Shown here: piece after piece, positions 53,078 through 60,083 of the stretch
How positions within the stretch are numbered: position 1 is the first letter of the stretch
Layout of the letters: each line of letters starts with the position of its first letter
NCBI GenBank assembly: GCA_965221855.1
Contig: CBDCSV010000001.1
Location: forward strand, 248,001 to 312,000
Direction: 5' to 3'
From: JAJDXO01 sp965221855
Lineage (GTDB): Bacteria; Pseudomonadota; Alphaproteobacteria; Rhodospirillales; UBA2165
Length of the DNA stretch: 64,000 nt
The notes under the pieces: generated by a model
What the model was told of the DNA's origin: nothing
The model's input: only the letters and a program-made list of their open reading frames with translations
The model's database searches: none
Translations under genes and position numbers: made by a program

Positions 53078-53690
53078 TCATATTTTGACGGAAGCGTATC
53101 CTGCGTTTTTGAAGTAGTTGGCGCATTGCTGTGGCTCGATGGTGTCGATGAGGCTCCCGAGATGGCGCCATAAGTCGTCGATCTCCCGCTTCTGGGCGTT
53201 TCTCATCCAGTGCTTGATTTGGGCAAAGGTCTGCTCGATGGGATTGAGGTCGGGGGAATATTTGGGCAGGAGCCACAGCTTGGCTCCGGCGGCACGGATG
53301 GCGTTTCGCACGGCTTTTGACTTGTGGCTGCCGAGATTGTCCATGATGACGATGTCGCCGGGCACCAGGGTCGGCACGAGCAGCTGCTCGACGTAGGCGC
53401 GGAAGCACACGCCATTGATGGGGCCGTCGAAGACGCAGGGCGCGGTGAACCGGTCGCAGCGCAGCGCGCCGATGAAGGTCAGGGTGTGCCACCGCCCATG
53501 GGGGGCAAAGCCGCGGACCCGCTCCCCTTTCGGCCCCCAGCCGCGCAGCGGGGCCATATTGGTCCGGATCCAGGTTTCATCAATGAATACCAGCCGTTCG
53601 GGATCAAGCTTTGCCTGCCACGCCTTCCAGCGCCTGCGATGGCGGGCGATGTCCGCGCGCGCCCGTTCAACGGCGAACAGGGTTTTTTTT
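53078..53690 (-). CDS. IS630-family transposase, orfB (DDE catalytic domain), copy 1
   Basis: This frame carries the DDE nuclease: LVFIDETWIRTNMAPLRGWG (first Asp), DIVIMDNLGSHKSKAVRNAI (second Asp) and YSPDLNPIEQTFAQIKHWMR (Glu). It has no convincing start of its own, because the codons around the A8 run (53683-53690) read KKTLFAVERARAD in continuation of the orfA helix region. I infer production as an orfA-orfB fusion by a +1 shift, or by loss of one A during transcription. The stop lies 7 bp from the element end. Confidence 0.85.
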
Positions 53691-54026
53691 AAAGCGCAGC
53701 CCTTCACGGCGCAGAAACAGCCATACCGTGCTGTGGGATACCCTGACACCCCGAGCGGCCAACTCGTCTCTCAACCGATGCAGCGTCAGATGCGGCTCCT
53801 GGTCGATCCGGCCGACAATGAACTCCCGATGGGGCTCAAGAACCCGGCGGCGGTGACCGCCCATCTTGCCGGGCGCAACACTCCCCGTCCGCCGGTAGCG
53901 CTGCGACCACTTAACCACGCTCGAAACCGCAACCCCAAACCGAGCCGCTACAGCGCGGCAACTCTCCCCCGCCAAAACCGCCAAAACAACACGCTCTCGC
54001 AAATCAATCGAATAAGGTCTCGCCAT
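53667..54026 (-). CDS. IS630-family transposase, orfA (helix-turn-helix), copy 1
   Basis: This 119-residue DNA-binding half begins MARPYSIDLRERVVLAVLAG and contains a helix-turn-helix (CRAVAARFGVAVSSVVKWSQ) followed by a second winged-helix-like part (LTLHRLRDELAARGVRVSHS). It reads FKKNPVRR and stops at 53667, just after the A8 run. ATG 54026 is chosen because AAGGAGG lies 9 nt before it in the loop of a hairpin; an upstream in-frame ATG at 54065 precedes that site and is less likely. Confidence 0.85.
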   Translation of the reverse strand: MARPYSIDLRERVVLAVLAGESCRAVAARFGVAVSSVVKWSQRYRRTGSVAPGKMGGHRRRVLEPHREFIVGRIDQEPHLTLHRLRDELAARGVRVSHSTVWLFLRREGLRFKKNPVRR

Positions 54027-54028
54027 GA

Positions 54029-54051
54029 ATGCTGGCCTCCTTGCCCAGCAT
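54029..54051 (-). promoter_or_regulatory. Hairpin presenting the Shine-Dalgarno sequence, IS copy 1
   Basis: On the minus strand ATGCTGG and CCAGCAT form a 7-bp stem around a 9-nt loop GCAAGGAGG that holds the ribosome-binding site of orfA. The same structure, with compensating base changes, is present in copy 2. Confidence 0.65.
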
Positions 54052-54120
54052 CCATCTTGAATCATGGTTCGCCCATACTTGGGAATCCCTAAAATGATTC
54101 AATCAATCTCAAATACGCTC

Positions 54121-54122
54121 TA
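54121..54122. repeat. Single TA shared by the two abutting IS630 elements
   Basis: Copy 1 ends at 54120 and copy 2 begins at 54123. Only one TA separates them, so the pair reads TA-IS-TA-IS-TA. Confidence 0.8.
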
Positions 54123-54135
54123 GAGCATTTTCTGA

Positions 54136-54742
54136 TCACACCCGGTCATAGCCTGCGGCAGTGAAGTAGTTTTGGCACTCGGATTGGGTGACTGTGTCGA
54201 TGGCGGTTGCGATGGCGTCGTAGAGGTCGTCGACGGTTCTGGCTGCGGTCTTTTTGAGGAGGGCCTTGAGCTTTGCGAAGGCCATCTCGATTGGGTTGAA
54301 GTCGGGTGAGTAGGGCGGCAGGAAGCGGAGCTCGGCGCCGGCGTCTTCGATGGCCTTACGCACGCTGGCGGGCTTATGGGCTGGCAGATTGTCCATAATG
54401 ACGATGTCTCCGGGTTTGAGGGTTGGGACCAGGATTTGCTCGACATAGGCAAGGAAGGCTGCCCCGGTCATCGCCCCATCGATGGTCATGGGGGCGAGGA
54501 TGCCGTCGAGCGTGAGAGCAGCGACCAAAGTGGTGGTCTTCCAGTGGCCGTGAGGGATGGCGGCTTGGCAGCGCTGCCCGCGCGGCGCGCGGCCATAGCG
54601 CCGGGCCATCTTGGTCGATGTGCCGGTCTCGTCGATGAAGACCAGCCGCTCCGGCATCAGGCCGGGCTGCGCCTCGGCCCAGGCCTGCCGGCGCGCCAAG
54701 ACATCAGGACGTTGCTGCTCGCTGGCGTGCGCGGTTTTTTTT
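54136..54742 (-). CDS. IS630-family transposase, orfB (DDE catalytic domain), copy 2
   Basis: The DDE domain is complete: LVFIDETGTSTKMARRYG (Asp), DIVIMDNLPAHKPASVRKAI (Asp) and YSPDFNPIEMAFAKLKALLK (Glu). The frame is entered at the A8 run 54735-54742, where reading continues as KKTAHASEQQRPD into MARRQAWAEAQPG. A Met at 54699 could allow separate expression, but homology upstream of it and the copy 1 layout favour a +1-shifted fusion with orfA. Confidence 0.85.
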
Positions 54743-55084
54743 GAAGGTCATGCCGTGGCGGTCGAGCAGCCGCCAGACCGTGCTCGGGGCAACCCGAAGC
54801 CCGTGCACCTCCTCCAGACAGGCTGCGATCTCGGCCAGGGTGATGTCCGGTGTCTCCGTGACAAGCGCCAGAACCTCCTCGGCATACGCTTCAAGGCGGT
54901 GAGAGCGGCGGTCCCCGCCTTGCGGCCGGGGCCGCACATCACCCCGCTGCCGCCACTGATCAACCCATTTGATCGCCGTCGAGGCCGCAACCCCAAAAAC
55001 CTTCGCCGCAGACCGACGCGACATCCCGCCGTCCACCGCCGCAACCAACCGATGTCGTAGATCATTCGAAAGTGGTCTCGTCAT
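54704..55084 (-). CDS. IS630-family transposase, orfA (helix-turn-helix), copy 2
   Basis: This 126-residue DNA-binding half begins MTRPLSNDLRHRLVAAVDGG and has the helix-turn-helix RRSAAKVFGVAASTAIKWVD, then LAEIAACLEEVHGLRVAPST. It reaches the A8 run as MTFKKNRARQ and stops at 54704. AAGGAGG lies 9 nt before the ATG, in the loop of a hairpin. It is related to orfA of copy 1, but many residues differ. Confidence 0.86.
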   Translation of the reverse strand: MTRPLSNDLRHRLVAAVDGGMSRRSAAKVFGVAASTAIKWVDQWRQRGDVRPRPQGGDRRSHRLEAYAEEVLALVTETPDITLAEIAACLEEVHGLRVAPSTVWRLLDRHGMTFKKNRARQRAATS

Positions 55085-55086
55085 GC

Positions 55087-55109
55087 AGGCTGGCCTCCTT
55101 CACCAGCCC
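55087..55109 (-). promoter_or_regulatory. Hairpin presenting the Shine-Dalgarno sequence, IS copy 2
   Basis: On the minus strand GGGCTGG and CCAGCCT form a stem of six Watson-Crick pairs plus a G-U around the 9-nt loop TGAAGGAGG. Two stem pairs differ from copy 1 but pairing is kept. Confidence 0.65.
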
Positions 55110-55177
55110 ACATCTTGAATCAGAAATCAGAGACTTTGGGAATCCCTAACGATTCCGTCAGATCAGAAAACTCTCTA

Positions 55178-55357
55178 GCTGATCCCGGCGTATATGACCA
55201 TGCCTGCGTCGAGGGATTTGGTCCCGGTTGTCGTCCCGGTGACAAATTGAAATTGGAGTTGGAGGGCCCCGCGATCAATATTTTCAACTACGAGAGCTTC
55301 TCCACCATTTATTATTGGGAGGGTAATCGCTTCGAAAAATTTCCCCTGTGGGATTAG
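55178..55357 (+). pseudogene. Probable 3' remnant of a small secreted protein gene cut by the IS pair
   Basis: Starting at the IS edge, one frame reads ADPGVYDHACVEGFGPGC, then GDKLKLELEGPAINIFNYES and STIYYWEGNRFEKFPLWD before a stop at 55357. The YYWEGNRF-type ending resembles the C-terminus of small periplasmic proteins, but I cannot name a family. No start codon precedes it outside the IS. Joining the flanks of the IS pair leads back into lpxB in another frame, so the 5' end is missing. It could be a chance open frame. Confidence 0.4.
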
Positions 55358-55434
55358 AATGCAATAATTTGTCATTTGGCCGGTGCGGGGGATAACGCAG
55401 GACGGCGCTTTCCTGTTCGGTTCAGTCGGCACGC

Positions 55435-56595
55435 TCAATCCAGCGCCGTTTGCAGATCGGCGATCAAGTCTTCGGCGTCCTCAATGCCGACGGACAGCCT
55501 GACGAGCCCATCGGCGATTCCGACCTCTTCGCGAACCGCCTTGGGAACCGAGGCATGGGTCATGATCGCCGGATGCTCGATCAAACTCTCCACGCCGCCC
55601 AGGCTCTCGGCCAGGGTAAATACCCGGCACCGTTCCAGGAACCGGACCGTCCCCGCCAAATCCCGGTCCAGAACGGCGGTCACCATGCCGCCGCCGCGCC
55701 CGTTCATTTGCGCGCGGCAAATTTCATGGCCGGGATGGGAGTCGAGGCCCGGATAGAGAACGCGGCTGAATTCCGGACGGTCTTCCAGCCATCGGGCGAT
55801 CTTCAGGGCGTTGGCGCAATGACGTTCCATGCGGACCGACAGGGTCTTCAATCCGCGCAGGACGAGAAAGGAATCGAACGGGCCGGCGATGCCGCCGGTG
55901 GCGTTTTGGAGAAAACCCAGGCGCTCCGCCAGTTCTTCGTCTCCAACCACGACGGCGCCGCCGATCACGTCGGAATGGCCGTTGAGGTACTTGGTCGCCG
56001 AATGCACGACGATGTCGATCCCCAGTTCCAGGGGCCGCTGCGCCCATGGCGTCGCGAAGGTATTGTCGACCGCCGTCAAGATACCCCGCGACCGCGCGAC
56101 CGACGCGACGGCGGCCAAATCCACCAGGTTCAACATGGGATTGCTGGGGGTTTCCAGCCAGATCAGCCGGGTGTCCGGATGGATGGCGCCGTCCAGCGCC
56201 CCGGCATCGCCGAAGTCCGCGTAATCGAAAACCAGACCCGCCGTTCGCTTGCGCACCTGCTCGAACAGGCGGGTCGTGCCGCCATAGAGGTCGCGGAGCG
56301 CCAGAACCCGGTCGCCGGCATCGAGCAGATCGACGACCGCCGTGGTGGCCGCCATCCCCGACGCGAATGCAAAACCGCGGGCGCCGCTTTCCAGATCGGC
56401 GATGCAGGCCTCGTAGGCGTCCCGGGTCGGATTGGCGCTCCGGGCGTACTCGTAGCCCTTGGTTTTGCCCGGGCTCTCCTGGGCGAAGGTCGCGGTGGCG
56501 TAGATGGGGGTCACCACCGAACCGGTCCCGGCATCCGGCGCTTGTCCGGCGTGGATGACCCGTGTGTCGAATGACTTCCGGTCCGCCTCGCTCAT
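55435..56595 (-). CDS. Cystathionine gamma-synthase/gamma-lyase-type PLP enzyme
   Basis: This 386-residue Cys/Met-metabolism PLP enzyme has the internal aldimine lysine in VVHSATKYLNGHSDVIGGAV. The start RVIHAGQAPDAGTGSVVTPI, FASGMAATTAVVDLLDAGDR, YGGTTRLFEQ and the C-terminal ESLGGVESLIEHPAIMTHAS complete the family pattern. Members make or cleave cystathionine in transsulfuration; synthase and lyase cannot be separated from motifs alone. It follows the penicillin-acylase-like gene by 16 bp on the same strand. Confidence 0.88.
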   Translation of the reverse strand: MSEADRKSFDTRVIHAGQAPDAGTGSVVTPIYATATFAQESPGKTKGYEYARSANPTRDAYEACIADLESGARGFAFASGMAATTAVVDLLDAGDRVLALRDLYGGTTRLFEQVRKRTAGLVFDYADFGDAGALDGAIHPDTRLIWLETPSNPMLNLVDLAAVASVARSRGILTAVDNTFATPWAQRPLELGIDIVVHSATKYLNGHSDVIGGAVVVGDEELAERLGFLQNATGGIAGPFDSFLVLRGLKTLSVRMERHCANALKIARWLEDRPEFSRVLYPGLDSHPGHEICRAQMNGRGGGMVTAVLDRDLAGTVRFLERCRVFTLAESLGGVESLIEHPAIMTHASVPKAVREEVGIADGLVRLSVGIEDAEDLIADLQTALD

Positions 56596-56611
56596 GGTTC
56601 CGCGCCTCCAA

Positions 56612-58987
56612 TCACCGCCCAGGCCGGAAAGTATGGCGGCGGGTGGCCGATTGTTCCAGTTGCCGTCTGGTCTTGTCGAGGGTCACATGCCCGCCGGACG
56701 CCCAAAGGGGCAGAAAGTCGCGATAGTGGGGCGAAAACGGGTTTCCCGACTGCCCCGTGGCGATGACGAACCGGGACCGGGAGAGATCGGCGAGATCATA
56801 GACGCCGCGATATCCCGCGCCGTGAATATGGTCGTGGGGCGCGCGGGGATTGCGCATCCGGGTCGTCCCCCGGTTGACCGTGAAGTTTCCCCCGGATGTC
56901 GGGGCGCTCAGGTCGGTGAGCAGGCGGACCACCGGCACATGCCGGAAAAATTGATGGCGGAACCGGGCGACGTGGTGGTCGCCCCAGCGCCAGCGCGTTG
57001 GGTTCGAGGTGCCCGTGGCCTCGGAGAGCTCCGCCAGCGCCGCGTTGAGGGAGGCCTCCAGCGCCGCGGCGCAGGTTTCCGCTGCCCGGGTGGCGACATC
57101 GTCGCACCACGAGGGCGATACGCCCGACAGAACATTCCGGATGAACAGGGGCCGCCTCCGCCAGAATTCGCCGAATGCGCCGCCGAAGTCGTCGGCATAC
57201 AGTTCCCGGTTCAACGACCGGAGCCAGCGGTCGAAGATCAGCGGTTCGGGACGGTCGATGGTCATGCCGCCGTCCCACCGGCGCAGCAGGTCCATCACCT
57301 TCTGGAGTTCGGCATCCCGGGTTTGAAAATCGAGCATCAAGGGAATGAGATCCCGGGCGGCCAGGGAGACCGAATCCATCTGCAGGCGGGCCATTTGGCC
57401 GGCGGTGGCTTCTTCGAGGTTCCTCAGGGTCTCGACGATCCGCCGGGCCCGGTAGGGCGCCGTCCAGTCCACCGTCACGAAGTAGGGGTAGCCCTCCGGC
57501 GTCACCTTGTTGTTGGCGTTGGCGACGAACCCCTCGGCGGGGTTTTCGGACTGGGGCAGTTCGTCGAACGGAATGACGCCCGTCCAGTCCGCCTCGCCGG
57601 AGGCACCGTCTCCGGGAACGAATCCGCGCCCGGATTTGCGGATCGGCACGGTGCCGGCTGAAATGAAACCGAAGACGCCGCCGGTGTCGGCGTAAACGAC
57701 GTTCTGCTGAGGCGCTTTGAAATCCCTGAGGGCGATCCGCAACTCCCCCGCATTTTGCGCGCGATTGAGCTTGAGAACGGACTGGGCCGTCGTATCGGCC
57801 CCGCGCAGGAACACCGCCTGCAGGGAGACGGTCAGGTTTCCGCCGGGCTCCAGATCCGAGATGACGGGCCCGCGATGGGTCGAGCGGACCGTGAAGGTCA
57901 CGGGCTCGCCGCCGCGCACTTCCAGCGTTTCAACGCGGGTTTCGAACGGACGCGGGCCGTCCGGGGTGAGGTAGTGATCGGGCCGCTCGGGATCGAGGGT
58001 CTCCACGTAAAGGTCCTGAAGATCGGTCTGGGTCGTCGTCAGGCCCCAGGCGAGGCCGTCGGTATGACCCAGTACATGCAGCGGCACGCCGGGAACCGTC
58101 GCCCCGGTCAGTCTCCCTTCCGGCGTGACGATCTTGGCGAGATACCACAGGATCGGCGCGCCGAACCCGAGGTGGGGATCGTTCGCCAGCAGCGGCTTGC
58201 CGCTTCGGGTCCGAGCGCCGCCGATGGCCCATGAATTCGAGGCGCCTCGGAAACGCGGCACGACGCCGGCCGCCGATTCCGTCAGACGGCCGACATAGCC
58301 GGGGTCCGCCGCCGCCCGCCGCCCCTCCCCGGTGACCGGCCCGTCGCCCGGATAGTCCGGCCACAATTCCTTCAGGCGCTCCAAGTCATGGCCGGCATTC
58401 ATCGCCCGCAGCCGCTGCAGTTCGTCCTGGAAGTTGCCGCTGAGCCTGAGGGCCATCAGTTTGCCCCATACCAGCGAGTCCGCGGGCCGCCAACTCTCGG
58501 GCTCATGACGCAAGGCCACGAACTCGGGCGGCAGGGCGCCCGAGCGGGTTTCGAGCCACCGGTTCACGCCCGCGGCGTAGGCTTCGAATATGGCCTTGGT
58601 TTCGGGTTCCAGCCCGGCGAAGGAAGCCTCGGCGGATCGGTAGAGACCCAAAGTCCGCATGAAACGGTCGACGCGAACCGTGCGGTCACCCAGGACTTCC
58701 GAGAGCCGTCCCGCCGCCAACCGGCGCTGGGACTCCATCTGCCAAAGCCGGTTCTCCGCATGGGCGAAGCCCAGGGCAAACGCGGCGTCCCGCCTATTTT
58801 CCGCGAAGATGTAGGGGACTTCCTTATCGTCGAACAATACCTCGACCGTTCCCCGAAGCAGCGGATCGGAAACCGCGCGCTCCGCCGGGGGAAGGGAGGT
58901 GCGCAGCCACAGGATGCCGCCGGCGACGGCCGCCGCCAGAAACGCCAGCAGGTAGGCCGCATATTTCAGAACTCGTTTCATCCGCAC
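56612..58987 (-). CDS. Penicillin acylase (penicillin amidase) family N-terminal nucleophile hydrolase
   Basis: This 791-residue protein begins with a hydrophobic segment (about residues 8-28), a signal anchor or signal peptide for export. The alpha-chain region includes VPYIFAENRRDAAFALGFAH and RLWQMESQRRLAAGRLSEVL. The likely self-processing site is at FRGASNSWAIGG, where Ser250 before Asn251 would become the N-terminal nucleophile of the beta chain. LANDPHLGFGAP and GHTDGLAWGLT-like (LGHTDGLAWGLTTTQTD) follow. Such enzymes hydrolyse amides, including acyl-homoserine lactones or beta-lactams; the substrate here is unknown. Confidence 0.9.
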   Translation of the reverse strand: MRMKRVLKYAAYLLAFLAAAVAGGILWLRTSLPPAERAVSDPLLRGTVEVLFDDKEVPYIFAENRRDAAFALGFAHAENRLWQMESQRRLAAGRLSEVLGDRTVRVDRFMRTLGLYRSAEASFAGLEPETKAIFEAYAAGVNRWLETRSGALPPEFVALRHEPESWRPADSLVWGKLMALRLSGNFQDELQRLRAMNAGHDLERLKELWPDYPGDGPVTGEGRRAAADPGYVGRLTESAAGVVPRFRGASNSWAIGGARTRSGKPLLANDPHLGFGAPILWYLAKIVTPEGRLTGATVPGVPLHVLGHTDGLAWGLTTTQTDLQDLYVETLDPERPDHYLTPDGPRPFETRVETLEVRGGEPVTFTVRSTHRGPVISDLEPGGNLTVSLQAVFLRGADTTAQSVLKLNRAQNAGELRIALRDFKAPQQNVVYADTGGVFGFISAGTVPIRKSGRGFVPGDGASGEADWTGVIPFDELPQSENPAEGFVANANNKVTPEGYPYFVTVDWTAPYRARRIVETLRNLEEATAGQMARLQMDSVSLAARDLIPLMLDFQTRDAELQKVMDLLRRWDGGMTIDRPEPLIFDRWLRSLNRELYADDFGGAFGEFWRRRPLFIRNVLSGVSPSWCDDVATRAAETCAAALEASLNAALAELSEATGTSNPTRWRWGDHHVARFRHQFFRHVPVVRLLTDLSAPTSGGNFTVNRGTTRMRNPRAPHDHIHGAGYRGVYDLADLSRSRFVIATGQSGNPFSPHYRDFLPLWASGGHVTLDKTRRQLEQSATRRHTFRPGR

Positions 58988-59071
58988 CCAAAATCACCGA
59001 TGGACGCTTGCCGAAGCAGTTGAGCCGTTTTGTGCGCCATGGCGGGCAACGGTGAACGCCACACCCGGGAA

Positions 59072-60070
59072 CTAACCGGATTTCAGAAGCTTCGCCGCCT
59101 CGACCGCCAGATAGGTGAGGATGCCGTCGGTGCCCGCGCGCTTGAACGCCATCAGGCTTTCCAGCACCACCTTGTCATTGTCCAGCCAGCCGTTCCGGAC
59201 CGCGCCTTTCAGCATCGCGTACTCGCCCGATACCTGATAGGCGAACGTCGGGACGCCGAACTCGGTTTTCACCCGCCGGACGATATCCAGGTAGGGCAGC
59301 CCGGGCTTGACCATGACCATGTCGGCCCCCTCGGCCAGATCCAGGGCGACCTCGCGAATGGCCTCGTCGGAATTGGCCGGGTCCATCTGGTAGGTCTTCT
59401 TGTCGCCTTTCAGGGCCGCCTTGGACCCGATGGCGTCGCGGAACGGCCCGTAGAACGCCGAGGCGTACTTCGCCGCATAGGACATGATCCGCACGCCCTC
59501 GTGCCCGGCTTCGTCGAGGGCCTTGCGGATGGCGCCCACACGGCCGTCCATCATGTCCGACGGCGCGATCACCTCGCAGCCGGCGTCTGCCTGGACGACG
59601 GACTGACGGCAAAGCACCTCGACGGATTCGTCATTGAGGATTTCCCCGTCGCGGACAATGCCGTCGTGACCGTCGCTATTGAACGGATCGAGGGCCGCGT
59701 CGCAAACGATGCCCATGTCCGGGTGCCGGGACTTCACCGCACGGATGGCCCGGCAGACCAGGTTTTCCGGGTTGACCGCTTCGGCCGCGTCCGGGGTCTT
59801 CAGCGCGGGATCCACCTCGGGGAATATGGCGATCGCCGGAATCCGGAGATCCAATGCCTCGCCGACGGCGTCCGCCAGCAGATCACAGGACAACCGGTCG
59901 ATCCCCGGCATGGAGGCGACGGGCTCACGCTTGTTTTCACCTTCGACGACGAATATCGGCAGGATGAGGTCCTCCGGCCCCAACCGGCTCTCGGCGACCA
60001 GGCGGCGATTCCAGTCGTCGCGCCGGTTGCGGCGGAGCCGGGTGGTGGGAAAACTGCCGGGAACGATCAT
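59072..60070 (-). CDS. hemB: Delta-aminolevulinic acid dehydratase (porphobilinogen synthase)
   Basis: This 332-residue enzyme condenses two aminolevulinates to porphobilinogen in heme synthesis. The two active-site lysines are in MSYAAKYASAFYGPFRDA and MVMVKPGLPYLDI. The metal site reads DAALDPFNSDGHDG, without the cysteine triad of zinc-dependent enzymes, which points to the magnesium type common in alphaproteobacteria. ATG 60070 (MIVPGSFPTTRLRRNRRDDW) is chosen; the longer frame overlaps metY. It lies 13 bp after metY in the same direction. Confidence 0.96.
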   Translation of the reverse strand: MIVPGSFPTTRLRRNRRDDWNRRLVAESRLGPEDLILPIFVVEGENKREPVASMPGIDRLSCDLLADAVGEALDLRIPAIAIFPEVDPALKTPDAAEAVNPENLVCRAIRAVKSRHPDMGIVCDAALDPFNSDGHDGIVRDGEILNDESVEVLCRQSVVQADAGCEVIAPSDMMDGRVGAIRKALDEAGHEGVRIMSYAAKYASAFYGPFRDAIGSKAALKGDKKTYQMDPANSDEAIREVALDLAEGADMVMVKPGLPYLDIVRRVKTEFGVPTFAYQVSGEYAMLKGAVRNGWLDNDKVVLESLMAFKRAGTDGILTYLAVEAAKLLKSG

Positions 60071-60083
60071 CGGACAGGCCGGA

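Larger units (their letters stand above)
53071..54120 (-). mobile_element. IS630-family insertion sequence, copy 1 (1050 bp)
   Basis: The element lies between TA dinucleotides at 53069-53070 and 54121-54122, the target duplication of the IS630 family. Its ends share GAGCGT (left GAGCGTTTCATATTTTGA; right, reverse complement, GAGCGTATTTGAGATTGA, 12 of 18 matching). It encodes orfA (helix-turn-helix) and orfB (DDE) on the minus strand, overlapping at an A8 run. Both halves look intact, so it may be active. The right boundary is shared with copy 2. A CTAG context fits the known target preference of IS630. Confidence 0.85.
54123..55175 (-). mobile_element. IS630-family insertion sequence, copy 2 (1053 bp)
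   Basis: The element is flanked by TA at 54121-54122 and 55176-55177. The terminal inverted repeats match well: GAGCATTTTCTGATC on the left and GAGAGTTTTCTGATC (reverse complement) on the right, 13 of 15. It carries orfA and orfB on the minus strand in the same layout as copy 1, but the proteins differ clearly. It is therefore a related but distinct element, not a duplication. All catalytic residues are present. Confidence 0.87.

Noticed and set aside
55175..55438. Minus-strand 87-codon frame opposite the gene remnant
   Set aside because: It starts within the IS boundary region, has no family features, and the plus-strand frame gives a more protein-like sequence.
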